DNA of 64,000 nucleotides from Leekyejoonella antrihumi (GCF_007845645.1 NZ_VCQV01000001.1:124001-188000), one strand, 5' to 3'. Positions 1 through 8,521 are shown, numbered from the stretch's first letter. Made by a program: numbers and translations. Notes: a model not told the origin generated them from the sequence alone.

Positions 1-2005
1 CCTGCGTGCCCGCGAGCACCGTGTAGTCGTAGGCAAGGACCGCGCAGGCGGCTGCCCGGTCACCGAACGTCTGGGCGCCGATCATGCCTATTCCGGTGAC
101 AATGCCGTCGGCCGGTGTGCGCTCGACGAGGTCGTCGACAGATCGCCGGAGGCGCTGTGCGGCGATCGTCAGCGCGCCGTACTCGTGGAAGCTGTCGTCA
201 TCGAGCAGGTCCGAGATGTTCTCCCGCGCGGTTCGGTGTCCGAAGCGATGTCGCTTCTCGACCGCCTCGGGGCGCGCCTCGTCGAGTGTCGGGCGGTGGC
301 GGTCACGGACGTGCTGCAGGTCCGGGCGGACCCGGTCGAGGTCGATGACCTCGTCGGTGGCGGCGCCGAGGTCTGCGGTCTGGTCGACCTTGAGCCCGAC
401 CAGGAGTCGGCCGACCTCGACGCTGTCACCGGGCTCGACGGCCACCCGATGGACCACGCCGCCGGCCACGGCTGTGACGGGGTGCTCCATCTTCATCGCC
501 TCGAGCACCAGGAGCTCCTGGCCCGGGGCCACCAGGTCTCCCGGTGCCACGCCTACCGACACCACCGTGGCCGGCAGGTGGGCATGGAGGAGCGCAGGGT
601 CCGAGTCACCCGAGCTCACCGGGCCATCGGCATCGGCGGCCTGCCGCGACGCGCCGAGGATCTCGGCCAGGTGTTCTTCGACGAACGTCGTCGTTGCGTG
701 CCCGGCCGCCACCTCGGGTCGAGCCAGGATCGCCTGCACCAGTGCGATGCTGGTCTCCACACCCTCGAGGGCAGCCTCGTCGAGCGCCCGCCACGAGTGC
801 GCGAGCGCGGCCGCGAGGTCCGACCCGGGGTCGTGGGTGATCACTTTGGCAAGGAGGGAGTCGAACGCCCCGGTCACCCTCGTGCCGCGCACAAGCGCGG
901 CGTCGACCCGAGTGCCAGGACCCGTCGGCGGGACCCACTCGGTGACCTCACCGACCGTCGGCACGACGTCGCCATCGTCTTGAACATGAACGGCACTGAT
1001 GCGGGACTGTACGGCAATACCGCGTTGCTCGACCGGGTCGCTCAGCCCGAGATCGCGCAGGGACCGCCCGTCCGCGACCCTCAGCTGGAGAGCCACGAGA
1101 TCGAGGCCGGTGACCTCTTCGGTGACCGTATGTTCCACCTGAACACGGGGGTTGGCCTCAAGGAACGCGAATCGATCTCTGGTCACGAGGAACTCGAAAG
1201 TCCCCAGCCCTGCGTATCCGACATCTGCCGCGATGCGCGTCGCGGCCTCAGCGAGCGCTCGACGAGTTTCCGAGGGAACCGTGAGCGCGGGCGCGATCTC
1301 GATGACCTTCTGGCGGCGGATCTGGATCGAGCAGTCACGGTCACCGACCGCGAGGACCGCCGACCCGTCTCCAATGACCTGCACCTCGATGTGCCGAGCG
1401 TGCGGGAGGTACTCCTCCACGTAGACCCGGTCGTCACCGAATGCGCGCTGCGCCTCGGACGCCGCGCGTCGCAGCGCTCTAGCCAGCCCCTCGGGCCTTG
1501 TGACCATGCGAATGCCGCGGCCGCCACCTCCGGCAACGGCCTTGACCACCACGGACCCCTCGGGCCCAAGGCCGGCCATCAACGACTGGGCCGCCTCCAC
1601 CTCGCCGGTCGCGGCTCCGAGCACGGGGACCCCAAGACGTTCCGCCAGCGCGCGTGCCTCGGTCTTGTCGCCCAGCGTCCGCAGGGCGGTGATGCTGGGC
1701 CCGACGAAGGTGATCCCGGCGTCGGCGCACGCCTGCGCCAGCGCGGGCGACTCGCTCAGGAACCCGTAGCCCGGATGCAGCGCGTCGGCGCCGGCCCGCT
1801 GCGCCGCGGCGACGATCCCGGCGACGTCCAGGTAGGCAGTGGCACCGGATCCGGAAAGGTCGACGACCGTGTCGGCGAATCGGATGTGAGGCACTTCGAA
1901 CTCATCGCGGGTCCGCACGGCCACCGTCGGGATGCGCAGCGAGGCCGCGGCACGGCATACCCGGATCGCGATCTCGCCGCGGTTCGCCACCAGGAGACGG
2001 TCCAC
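1..2005 (-). CDS. Single-chain acyl-CoA carboxylase (biotin carboxylase + biotin carrier + carboxyltransferase), 3' end outside window
   Basis: Carboxylates a short- or long-chain acyl-CoA using ATP, bicarbonate and biotin. About 668 residues are visible from a GTG start at 2005, preceded by AAGGAGG at 2010-2016. The N-terminal biotin carboxylase begins DRLLVANRGEIAIRV, has the ATP-grasp glycine loop KAVAGGGGRGIRM and the EANPRVQVEHTVTE active-site strand. The biotinyl lysine sits in EAMKMEHP (about residue 505, bases 491-493). About 70 residues later the frame continues into a carboxyltransferase start (RHRFGHRTARENISDLLDDD, then AVLAYDYTVLAGTQ at the window edge). The chain is therefore fused like the mycobacterial single-chain long-chain acyl-CoA carboxylase, not a stand-alone AccA subunit. 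It is divergent from a TetR gene with a palindrome between. The substrate is not readable from the sequence. Confidence 0.93.
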   Translation of the reverse strand, partial: MDRLLVANRGEIAIRVCRAAASLRIPTVAVRTRDEFEVPHIRFADTVVDLSGSGATAYLDVAGIVAAAQRAGADALHPGYGFLSESPALAQACADAGITFVGPSITALRTLGDKTEARALAERLGVPVLGAATGEVEAAQSLMAGLGPEGSVVVKAVAGGGGRGIRMVTRPEGLARALRRAASEAQRAFGDDRVYVEEYLPHARHIEVQVIGDGSAVLAVGDRDCSIQIRRQKVIEIAPALTVPSETRRALAEAATRIAADVGYAGLGTFEFLVTRDRFAFLEANPRVQVEHTVTEEVTGLDLVALQLRVADGRSLRDLGLSDPVEQRGIAVQSRISAVHVQDDGDVVPTVGEVTEWVPPTGPGTRVDAALVRGTRVTGAFDSLLAKVITHDPGSDLAAALAHSWRALDEAALEGVETSIALVQAILARPEVAAGHATTTFVEEHLAEILGASRQAADADGPVSSGDSDPALLHAHLPATVVSVGVAPGDLVAPGQELLVLEAMKMEHPVTAVAGGVVHRVAVEPGDSVEVGRLLVGLKVDQTADLGAATDEVIDLDRVRPDLQHVRDRHRPTLDEARPEAVEKRHRFGHRTARENISDLLDDDSFHEYGALTIAAQRLRRSVDDLVERTPADGIVTGIGMIGAQTFGDRAAACAVLAYDYTVLAGTQ

Positions 2006-2058
2006 GCAACCTCCTTCAGGGCAGCACCGGCGCGCGACCGGCCGGCGCTTCGAAGTGT

Positions 2059-2084
2059 TGTTGACATTGACGTCAATGTCAACA
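2059..2084. promoter_or_regulatory. Perfect 26-bp palindromic operator between carboxylase and tetR
   Basis: The half-site TGTTGACATTGAC is followed directly by its exact reverse complement. Each arm contains TTGACA, so the palindrome carries a potential -35 box for both divergent genes (2077-2082 toward the carboxylase, 2061-2066 toward tetR). A dyad of this type in the shared promoter is the usual binding site of the adjacent TetR regulator. Assignment to that regulator is an inference from position. Confidence 0.85.
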
Positions 2085-2094
2085 GACTGGGCGT

Positions 2095-2706
2095 ATGACG
2101 TCTCAGGGCTGGTCGGTGCGCAGCAAGTTGGACCGCGAGGGCAGCCCGACGCATGCTGCGCTGGTCGGTGCGGCGCGTCGGTGCTTCGAGCAGAAGGGGT
2201 TCGGACCGACCACGATCGCCGATATCGCGAAGGCGGCCCAGGTCGGTCGCGCGACGTTCTATGTCTATTTCGCGACCAAGGACGAGATCTTCTCCGTGCT
2301 CGCCCAGCAACTGCACGACGACCTGGTCGCCAGCCAGGACCCGCCCGGCTTCGACCTCTCGGATCCGGTCGCCACGGCTCGCGCGTCCATCGGCGCGTAT
2401 CTGGACGCCTACACCAGAAACCTCCGACTGATCAGCGTGCTCCAGCACCAGTCCCTCGCCGACCAACAGATGTCCCGGCTGTGGGAGCAGGTCCAGGACC
2501 ACCCGCTGCACCGGAGTGCGCGGTTCGCGCGGCGTCTGGCCGACCAGGGACTGGCGCAGCCCGCGGCCGCCCCGGAGGCGATCGCCCGCGCCGCCGGCGG
2601 TATGGTCTCCGCCTTCGCGTCCCACGTCGTCGATCATCCGCAGGACGCCGAGCGGGCCAAGGATGAGCTCGGCGAGATGTTCATCCGGCTGCTCGGCCTG
2701 GGGTGA
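2095..2706 (+). CDS. TetR/AcrR-family transcriptional regulator
   Basis: A 203-residue repressor-type protein. The N-terminal helix-turn-helix is typical: GAARRCFEQKGFGPTTIADIAKAAQVGRATFYVYFATKDEI in overlapping short blocks (roughly residues 25-65), followed by an all-helical ligand-binding domain without a recognisable signature. The ATG at 2095 lies only 10 bp after the palindrome and has no Shine-Dalgarno sequence, so the message may be leaderless; a GTG at 2116 is an alternative. Its divergence from the acyl-CoA carboxylase suggests that it senses an acyl-CoA or fatty acid and represses both genes. That role is inferred, not shown. Confidence 0.9.
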   Translation: MTSQGWSVRSKLDREGSPTHAALVGAARRCFEQKGFGPTTIADIAKAAQVGRATFYVYFATKDEIFSVLAQQLHDDLVASQDPPGFDLSDPVATARASIGAYLDAYTRNLRLISVLQHQSLADQQMSRLWEQVQDHPLHRSARFARRLADQGLAQPAAAPEAIARAAGGMVSAFASHVVDHPQDAERAKDELGEMFIRLLGLG

Positions 2707-2790
2707 CACGACCGCGGATGTGACGCTCCCCTGCCCGGCCACTACGCTGTCCAGGCACCGCCCGGAGGCCGACAGCGTCCCTCGCGGCGG

Positions 2791-2863
2791 GGGCCCTTAG
2801 CTCAATTGGCAGAGCTGCGGACTTTTAATCCGTAGGTTGTGGGTTCGAGTCCCACAGGGCCCA
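2791..2863 (+). tRNA. tRNA-Lys (anticodon TTT)
   Basis: A 73-nt cloverleaf. The acceptor stem GGGCCCT pairs with AGGGCCC, the D-arm contains TTAGCTCAATTGGCAGAGC, the anticodon loop CTTTTAAT carries TTT, and the T-arm is GTGGG-TTCGAGT-CCCAC. The discriminator is A at 2863, followed by CC without a full encoded CCA. A lysyl-tRNA synthetase gene is in the same window at 59.7-61.4 kb. Confidence 0.97.
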
Positions 2864-2997
2864 CCGAGGTGGCCCGCGAAGAACATACCGGCCCGGCCGG
2901 TTCCAGCAACAGGACTCGACCGTTCCGCGGACCGAGATTGCGCGGGTTCCGGCGGGTTGCGCGCGTCGATTCCTGTTCGTGGGGCCGCCCGCTCCGC

Positions 2998-3690
2998 CTA
3001 CCGGCTGCCTTCGTTCACTTCGGCGGGTGCGAAGTCCGCATCGACCGCCTGTTGCCAGAACGCCGTCTCGAGCCGGGTGGCCGTGCCGAACACCGTGCTG
3101 AGCTCGTCGAGGCGCCGCCCGGTCACCAACTCACCGGCCAGGATGTCGAGCCGTTCGATGGCAGCCGCTGCGGTCGCCTGGTACTCATCGCTCGCATACT
3201 CCGCAATCCACTCGCAGTAGGGGTGCGCGTCGCCGCGGCTCAGCTCCGGGGCGAGGTGCCGCCCGATCTCTGCATACCCGATCACGCAAGGCGCCAGCGC
3301 GACGAACAGGTCGAGGAGGTCGCCCGCCATACCGTTGTCGAGCACGTATCTGGTGTAGGCGACGGTGGCCTGCTTCTCGAGCGCGGCGTCGAGCTCGGCG
3401 CGGGCGATCCCCCATCGTTCGGTGAGCCGGAGGTGGAGATCGGTCTCGGCGAGGATCGCGCCGAGCGCATCGTGCGCCTGCCGAAGGTCGATGAGTCGGC
3501 GACTCTTGTATGCGGCGAGCCCGTTGGCTCGGGCGAACTGGATGAGGAACAGGTAGTCCTGCACGAGGTAGTCCTGGAATGCCGGCATCGGCAGAGTCCC
3601 GGCACCGAGCCGGCTCACGAATTCATGCCGCGTGTAGGCCTTCCAGTCGGCCTCGCATCCGGCCTTCAGGGATGCGAAGAGGGTCATCAC
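2998..3690 (-). CDS. tenA: TenA-family thiaminase II / aminopyrimidine aminohydrolase (cysteine type)
   Basis: Hydrolyses degraded thiamin pyrimidines to HMP for thiamin salvage in the cytoplasm. About 230 residues, the normal TenA length. Recognisable positions are the substrate aspartate in YLVQDYLFL, the catalytic cysteine in LAPCVIGYAEIG with the partner tyrosine four residues later, and the C-terminal glutamate in ETAFWQQA. This matches the cysteine-containing TenA_C class. It starts at GTG 3690 or ATG 3687, overlapping the stop of the upstream TenA paralogue by 4 nt or 1 nt, so the two are translationally coupled and both lie behind the TPP riboswitch. Confidence 0.9.
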   Translation of the reverse strand: MMTLFASLKAGCEADWKAYTRHEFVSRLGAGTLPMPAFQDYLVQDYLFLIQFARANGLAAYKSRRLIDLRQAHDALGAILAETDLHLRLTERWGIARAELDAALEKQATVAYTRYVLDNGMAGDLLDLFVALAPCVIGYAEIGRHLAPELSRGDAHPYCEWIAEYASDEYQATAAAAIERLDILAGELVTGRRLDELSTVFGTATRLETAFWQQAVDADFAPAEVNEGSR

Positions 3691-4343
3691 CTCGCACCAC
3701 CGACGGGATGGTCGTAGGCCTGGTCGAAGAAGGCGAGCTCGAGCTCCACGGCCCGCTGGAAGTAGCCGGCCGTCAGGTCGCCGTGCTCCGACCCGAGTCG
3801 GTCCAGCTCACGTCGGAGGAACGCAACGAACTCGGCGAAACCCGGATTGTCGTGCAGTGCGATCCACTCCGCATGCACGAAACCTCGTGCCCGCGACGGG
3901 GCACGACGGGCCCAGTCGAGGTAGAGCCACTCGGTGACGACGAGCACCGCGAGCGCGCCCGCGTAGTCCCGCGACTCGGCCGCGTCACGGAACAGGTCCT
4001 TGAACCCTGAGGTCGCCGGCGTATCCGGTGTGCGCTCGTCGATCTGGTCGGTCACGCCGAGCGCGGCGAAGGATCGCTCGAAATACGTGTTCTCGTCACC
4101 GGCGACCTCACCGGCGAACCTCGCCAGGATCAGTCTCGCCTCGAAGGTGTCGGCCGTCGCGACCGCCGACCCGAGTAGGGCCAGAAAGCTGTCGAGGAAT
4201 CGATGGTCCTGGATCAGGTATCCGGCCATCACCGCATCGGTGATGCTGCCGTCGAGCAGCTCCTCGACAAGGCGGTGCTGCACTGCCGCCGACCAGGTGG
4301 TCTCGTTGTCCAGTCGCAGCGACTCGGTGAACGTGCGTGTCAT
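3687..4343 (-). CDS. TenA-family protein lacking the catalytic cysteine (TenA_E-like)
   Basis: A second TenA-fold protein of 218 residues, first gene of a riboswitch-controlled pair. The fold signature YLIQDHRFLDSF is kept, but the block aligned with the PC of TenA reads VVTEWLYLDW: the cysteine is replaced and a glutamate stands beside it. This is the hallmark of the TenA_E class, reported to act on formylaminopyrimidine and aminopyrimidine in thiamin salvage. The ATG at 4343 is chosen because GGAGGG (4353-4358) lies 9 nt upstream. Longer in-frame starts up to 4412 would run through the riboswitch and are rejected. Confidence 0.82.
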   Translation of the reverse strand: MTRTFTESLRLDNETTWSAAVQHRLVEELLDGSITDAVMAGYLIQDHRFLDSFLALLGSAVATADTFEARLILARFAGEVAGDENTYFERSFAALGVTDQIDERTPDTPATSGFKDLFRDAAESRDYAGALAVLVVTEWLYLDWARRAPSRARGFVHAEWIALHDNPGFAEFVAFLRRELDRLGSEHGDLTAGYFQRAVELELAFFDQAYDHPVGGAR

Positions 4344-4347
4344 GAAG

Positions 4348-4420
4348 GACATCCCTCCGCGAGTATGAGCTCGATCAGGTTCTCCGGGTGTCTTCTCAGC
4401 CCTGTGGGGCACCCCGTGTC
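4348..4420 (-). promoter_or_regulatory. TPP riboswitch (THI element)
   Basis: Read on the minus strand the conserved thi-box parts occur in order: ACACGGGGTGCC, CTGAGA (4394-4399), ACACCC, ACCTGAT (4374-4380) and CGGAGGGA at the 3' end. P1 closes by GACA (4417-4420) with TGTC (4348-4351). The last conserved block CGGAGGGA doubles as the ribosome-binding site of the TenA_E gene, so ligand binding would occlude translation directly. This is the common actinobacterial arrangement. The MFS gene upstream ends at 4458, leaving only about 37 nt for a dedicated promoter. Confidence 0.95.
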
Positions 4421-4457
4421 ACAGGCGAGCCTACCGGTCGACGAAAGCCGGCCTGCC

Positions 4458-5678
4458 TCAGCTCTTTCGCGGCGGCCGCAGCGCCACCGGCAGTGTCGCG
4501 ATCGAAAGGACGGCGATCACCAGCAGCGCCGTGCTGAACGACGATCTCAGCGCCAGCATCCCGACGACCACCGATCCCAGGCCGGTCCCCGCATCGAACC
4601 CGACGTTCCAGATGGCGCTGGCCAGATTGTGGTGCGGACGGCTGACGGCGTTGAAGGCGGCCACGAGCGTGAAGTTCTGCAATGCCCCATAGGCCAGCCC
4701 CACGATCACCATCGCCACGAGGAAAACTGCCACGTTCGTCGCGTCACCGTCACGCACGGCGTACGCCGTGAGGACCATCCCGACACAGGTCAGGACGACC
4801 AGTGGCCAGATGAACGGCTCCGGACCGTGCCGATCGGCCACGACCCCGGCGCGCCACCGGATCGCGGCGGCAACCAGCCCCATGACAAACAGCCCCGCGG
4901 TGGTCAACCACGCGCTGCTCACCATCTGCGCGGCGAAGGTGATCACCGCACCGCCCGCAAGGGTCACGGCCAGCAGGAGCACCATCGGCCGCACCAGCCG
5001 GCGGTATGCCGTGCCCTCCGACTCGACCACGGGCGAGGCCTCGGCGGGGCCGTCCTCCAGATGCAGCAGGTCGAGCGCGTCCCCGTGGATGACTCGAGCA
5101 AGCCGGATCCCGGCGGGGATCCCGATGATCGGCATCCCGCTGATCGCAAAGATCACCCAGAACCCCGCATGGTCGGCGATCCAGGGCCCCAGCGGGAGCA
5201 GGACGAGATTGGGCAGCGCGATCGCCAGACCGTACGTCCCGATCGCCTCGCCCCGTCGGGCCGGTTCGACGAGCTTGGCCACCGCCGCGCTGCCGGTCAC
5301 CGTGAGCACACCGAACCCGACGCCGCGGACCGCCGACAGGGCGAGCACCGGCCCGAGCGCATCGCTCACGGCATACGCCAGCGATGGCACACCGAGCAGG
5401 AACAGGCCGCCCGCGACGACGGGACCCCAACCGAGTCGACGCAACGCAGCTGGGACGAACATCTGAGTGATCACGGTGAACAGCAGCAGGACGCCGTTGA
5501 CCAGGCCGGCACCCGCCTCGTTGGCTCCCCCGTGGACCGCCCACATCGGACCAACCGGCAGCAGGACCGCGTAGCCCGAGAAACCGGCGAACGTCATCAC
5601 CGCCAGGGGCGTCATCCCTGGCACCTGCCAGATCGACGGCCCGCCGGGCGGGTCCTTCCGCGGCGACGCACTCCTCAC
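4458..5678 (-). CDS. MFS transporter, substrate unknown
   Basis: A 12-TM-like major facilitator protein of about 400 residues with many hydrophobic blocks starting at TPLAVMTFAGFSGYAVLLPVGP. The loop 2-3 motif is degenerate. The frame is open further upstream, but that part overlaps the neighbouring ABM gene and looks non-coding; GTG 5678 is taken as start, with ATG 5615 as an alternative just before TM1. It ends 38 nt before the TPP riboswitch and could be read through into the TenA pair, but nothing ties it specifically to thiamin transport. Confidence 0.75.
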   Translation of the reverse strand: MRSASPRKDPPGGPSIWQVPGMTPLAVMTFAGFSGYAVLLPVGPMWAVHGGANEAGAGLVNGVLLLFTVITQMFVPAALRRLGWGPVVAGGLFLLGVPSLAYAVSDALGPVLALSAVRGVGFGVLTVTGSAAVAKLVEPARRGEAIGTYGLAIALPNLVLLPLGPWIADHAGFWVIFAISGMPIIGIPAGIRLARVIHGDALDLLHLEDGPAEASPVVESEGTAYRRLVRPMVLLLAVTLAGGAVITFAAQMVSSAWLTTAGLFVMGLVAAAIRWRAGVVADRHGPEPFIWPLVVLTCVGMVLTAYAVRDGDATNVAVFLVAMVIVGLAYGALQNFTLVAAFNAVSRPHHNLASAIWNVGFDAGTGLGSVVVGMLALRSSFSTALLVIAVLSIATLPVALRPPRKS

Positions 5679-5782
5679 TGGCGCGACGGTACATCGCTGC
5701 TCGGTCTCGGCGGCGGTCACGCCCGGCAGCGCGAGGGGACGGCGCTCACCCCAGTGGCCGACGTGGGCGCCGCCTGGGCCTA

Positions 5783-6109
5783 TCAGCCGGGAACGGCCAT
5801 CTCGCCCAGCAGAGACCAGTCGTCCTGGCCGATGTTCGTGTTGATGACTCGGGGGGTCTTCTCCAGGTGCTGCGGGAGCCACTCCTGAGCGCGCTTGAAG
5901 TGGTCGGACTGCACGTGCACGGTGCCCGCGTCCTCATCCTTGAATGCCTCGACCAGCGTGTACTCGTTCGGGTCGTCCAGGCTGCGCGACCAGTCGAACC
6001 ACAGGTTGCCCGGCTCACTCCGCACAGCGTCCGTGAATCTCTTGCTGATCTCCGGCCACTCATCTGCGTGCGCAGGCAGGACCTGGAACTTCGCCACGAT
6101 GAAGATCAT
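5783..6109 (-). CDS. Antibiotic-biosynthesis-monooxygenase (ABM) fold protein
   Basis: A small ferredoxin-like alpha+beta dimer-type protein of 108 residues. It has the ABM pattern: FIVAKFQVLPAHADEW, then EPGNLWFDWSRSLDDPNEYTLVEAF in short blocks, then HVQSDHFKRAQEWLPQHL. Family members are quinol monooxygenases, haem-degrading enzymes or uncharacterised. The start is ATG 6109 because AAAGGA lies 6 nt before it; an in-frame ATG at 6127 has no ribosome site. It is divergent from the acyl-CoA dehydrogenase pair. Function cannot be narrowed further. Confidence 0.8.
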   Translation of the reverse strand: MIFIVAKFQVLPAHADEWPEISKRFTDAVRSEPGNLWFDWSRSLDDPNEYTLVEAFKDEDAGTVHVQSDHFKRAQEWLPQHLEKTPRVINTNIGQDDWSLLGEMAVPG

Positions 6110-6258
6110 GTGCAGTCCTTTCGACATGGGGCAACGGGACGGTCACCTACCCATAGCGTAGGGCGCCTCGACCACCGTGCCCACAGGCTCCCACACCGCG
6201 GGATCTACTGACGGGTTAGCGTGGTGTCTGGACAAGTCTCACTCGACAAGGGAGTGCC

Positions 6259-7440
6259 ATGGAGCGCAGGCTCAGCGAAGAGGATGCGGCATTTCGACAG
6301 CAGATGCGCGACTTCTTCACGAAAACGTTTCCGCAGGACATCCGGGACCGATGGCACGCCGGCGGCGAGGTCGGGCCGGACGACATCCGCGCCAGCCAGC
6401 GCATCCTCAACGAAGCCGGCCTTGCGGTCCCCCACTGGCCGACTGAGTACGGCGGCAAGGACTGGACCACGCTGCAGCGGCACATCTACCTGCACGAGAT
6501 GCAGACCGCCTCCGTGCCGCCGCCGCTGGCCTTCAACGCCAACATGGTCGGACCGGTGATCGCGGCGTTCGGGTCCAAGGAGCTGAAGGACCGCTTCCTG
6601 CCGGCGACGGCGAACCTGGATATCTGGTGGTGCCAGGGATTCTCCGAACCCGATGCGGGCTCCGATCTGGCCTCGCTGCGCACCACCGCCACCCGCGACG
6701 GTGACGAGTGGGTGGTCAACGGGCAGAAGACCTGGACCACGCTCGGCCAACACGCCGACTGGATCTTTGCGCTGGTGCGGACGAACCCCGACGCGCCGAA
6801 GAAGCAGCTGGGCATCTCGTTCCTGCTCATCGACATGTCGACGCCCGGAGTCACCGTCCGGCCGATCCAGCTGATCGACGGCGGGCACGAGGTGAACGAG
6901 GTCTTCTTCGACAACGTCCGGGTGCCTGCAGCCCAGCTGGTCGGCGAGGTCGACCAAGGCTGGAGCTACGCGAAGTTCCTCCTCGGCAACGAGCGGGTCG
7001 GCGTCGCGCCGGTCGGCTCGATCAAGCGAAAGCTTGCCGACGCGAAGACGTTCGCTGCCACCGTTCGATCCGGGGACGGCACCCTGCTCGACGACCCGCT
7101 GCTGTCTGCCCGGATCGCCGAGCTGGAGTGCGAGGTCATGGCGCTCGAGCTCACCGCCATTCGCGTCGCGGGTGGCTCGACAGAGGGCAAACCCGACCCG
7201 GCGTCATCCATCCTCAAGCTCCGGGGTTCCGAGCTGCAGCAGGACGTCCTCGAGCTCGTGGTCGACATCGCCGGGCCATCCGGGCTCCAGTGGAACCGCT
7301 ACGACGGGACCGACCTGGAGTCGTGGACGCGCCGGGCCGCGCCGACCTATTTGAACTTCCGCAAGGCATCCATCTATGGAGGGTCCAACGAGGTGCAGCG
7401 TCAAGTCATCTCGTCCGGAATCCTCGGGCTGAGGGGCTGA
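6259..7440 (+). CDS. Acyl-CoA dehydrogenase, subunit of a probable heteromeric enzyme
   Basis: An FAD-dependent acyl-CoA alpha,beta-dehydrogenase of 393 residues, with AAGGGAG 4 nt before the ATG. The middle-domain motif EPDAGSDLASLRTTA and WVVNGQKTWTT are intact. In the C-terminal helix the usual catalytic glutamate of YEGT-type sequences is replaced: SIYGGSNEVQRQ. In actinobacterial FadE pairs the base is often elsewhere or supplied differently. One nucleotide separates this gene from a second, shorter family member, the arrangement of the alpha2beta2 FadE enzymes used for steroid or branched acyl-CoA side chains. The substrate is unknown. Confidence 0.9.
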   Translation: MERRLSEEDAAFRQQMRDFFTKTFPQDIRDRWHAGGEVGPDDIRASQRILNEAGLAVPHWPTEYGGKDWTTLQRHIYLHEMQTASVPPPLAFNANMVGPVIAAFGSKELKDRFLPATANLDIWWCQGFSEPDAGSDLASLRTTATRDGDEWVVNGQKTWTTLGQHADWIFALVRTNPDAPKKQLGISFLLIDMSTPGVTVRPIQLIDGGHEVNEVFFDNVRVPAAQLVGEVDQGWSYAKFLLGNERVGVAPVGSIKRKLADAKTFAATVRSGDGTLLDDPLLSARIAELECEVMALELTAIRVAGGSTEGKPDPASSILKLRGSELQQDVLELVVDIAGPSGLQWNRYDGTDLESWTRRAAPTYLNFRKASIYGGSNEVQRQVISSGILGLRG

Positions 7441-7441
7441 C

Positions 7442-8521
7442 ATGGACTTCACGATGACCGATGAGCAGAAGGCACTCCGCTCCGCCGCTCGCGAGCTGGC
7501 CGCACGGCATGCACCCGAGCGTGGCGAGGGCGACGTGCCCGTCGGTCCGCACGACCATGATCCGAAGACCTGGACCGCGATGGCGGAGATGGGCGCCTTG
7601 GGACTGCCGTTCGCCGAGGACGTCGGCGGGTTCGGTGCCAGTCCCGTCGAGGTGTCCATCGTGGCCGCCGAGCTGGGCAGCGCCGGAGTGCAGACCGCGT
7701 ATGCCGATGCGCTCGTGGCCGCGTCGCTGCTGGTCTCCAGCGGCAGCCAGTCGGGCCTGGTGGAGGCAGTGACCGATGGCAGCGCGCTGGTGCTGCCTGC
7801 TCTCACCGAACCGCAACGCGCCTGGTCCCAGACGTTTTCGTCAATGACCGCATCGCAGGTCGGCGACAAATGGGTCCTCAGCGGCACCAAGGAGCCAGTC
7901 CTGTGTGTCGGCTCCGCAACCCATCTGGTCGTGCCGGCACAGACGAACGACGGACTCGCCGTATTCCTCGTCGAGACACCCGTGGTCTCGGGTGCCCGCG
8001 TCGCCCTGGTCGAGACGCCGGCGACGCTGCTGCTCGACCCGAGCCGGACACCGGCCGCTCTGGCCGGCGCGGTCAACCTTGGCATCGTCACGCTGGCCGG
8101 AGAGGCACTCGGCGCGATGGACGCCGCGCTGTCGATGACGGTGGAGTACCTCAAGACCCGCAAGCAATTCGGCGTGCCACTGATGAAGTTCCAGACACTG
8201 ACGCAGCGCGCCGCAGACATGTATGTGTCGCTGGAGCTGGCCCGCAGCACGGTGCTGTTTGCCGCGATGCAGTTGGCCGATCACCCGGACGACGCGGCGA
8301 TCGCCTCACGCACGAAGGTCGTCGTCGGCCGGACGGGTCGGCATATCGGGCAGGAGGCGATCCAGCTGCACGGCGGCATCGGAATGACCGCGGAGTACTC
8401 GGTCGGTCATCTGACCGCCAGACTCACCGCGATCGAACGCACCTTCGGCGATCCCCGCCAGCACCTCGCCATACTGGCCGGGTCGGTGCGTGACCACGCC
8501 ATGGTGGACGTCCTCAGCTGA
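7442..8521 (+). CDS. Acyl-CoA dehydrogenase-like partner subunit
   Basis: 359 residues, starting MDFTMTDEQKALRSAARELA right after the preceding stop. The N-terminal and C-terminal helical domains fit the family (the C-terminal IQLHGGIGMTAEYSVGHL is clear), but the middle beta-domain lacks the EPxAGSD motif, reading PALTEPQRAWSQ and GTKEPVLCVGSATH instead. Such degenerate short subunits pair with a normal one in heterotetrameric actinobacterial acyl-CoA dehydrogenases. Adjacency and length support a complex with the upstream gene. How flavin and active sites are shared cannot be read from the sequence. Confidence 0.87.
   Translation: MDFTMTDEQKALRSAARELAARHAPERGEGDVPVGPHDHDPKTWTAMAEMGALGLPFAEDVGGFGASPVEVSIVAAELGSAGVQTAYADALVAASLLVSSGSQSGLVEAVTDGSALVLPALTEPQRAWSQTFSSMTASQVGDKWVLSGTKEPVLCVGSATHLVVPAQTNDGLAVFLVETPVVSGARVALVETPATLLLDPSRTPAALAGAVNLGIVTLAGEALGAMDAALSMTVEYLKTRKQFGVPLMKFQTLTQRAADMYVSLELARSTVLFAAMQLADHPDDAAIASRTKVVVGRTGRHIGQEAIQLHGGIGMTAEYSVGHLTARLTAIERTFGDPRQHLAILAGSVRDHAMVDVLS

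Noticed and set aside
185-2098. A 637-codon open frame on the plus strand opposite the carboxylase
   Set aside because: The minus strand encodes an unmistakable biotin carboxylase/carrier/carboxyltransferase; the plus-strand text is Arg/His-rich antisense typical of high-GC DNA.
5679-5882. N-terminal extension of the MFS gene to 5882
   Set aside because: It overlaps the end of the ABM gene and is polar, Arg/Pro-rich text before the first membrane helix.
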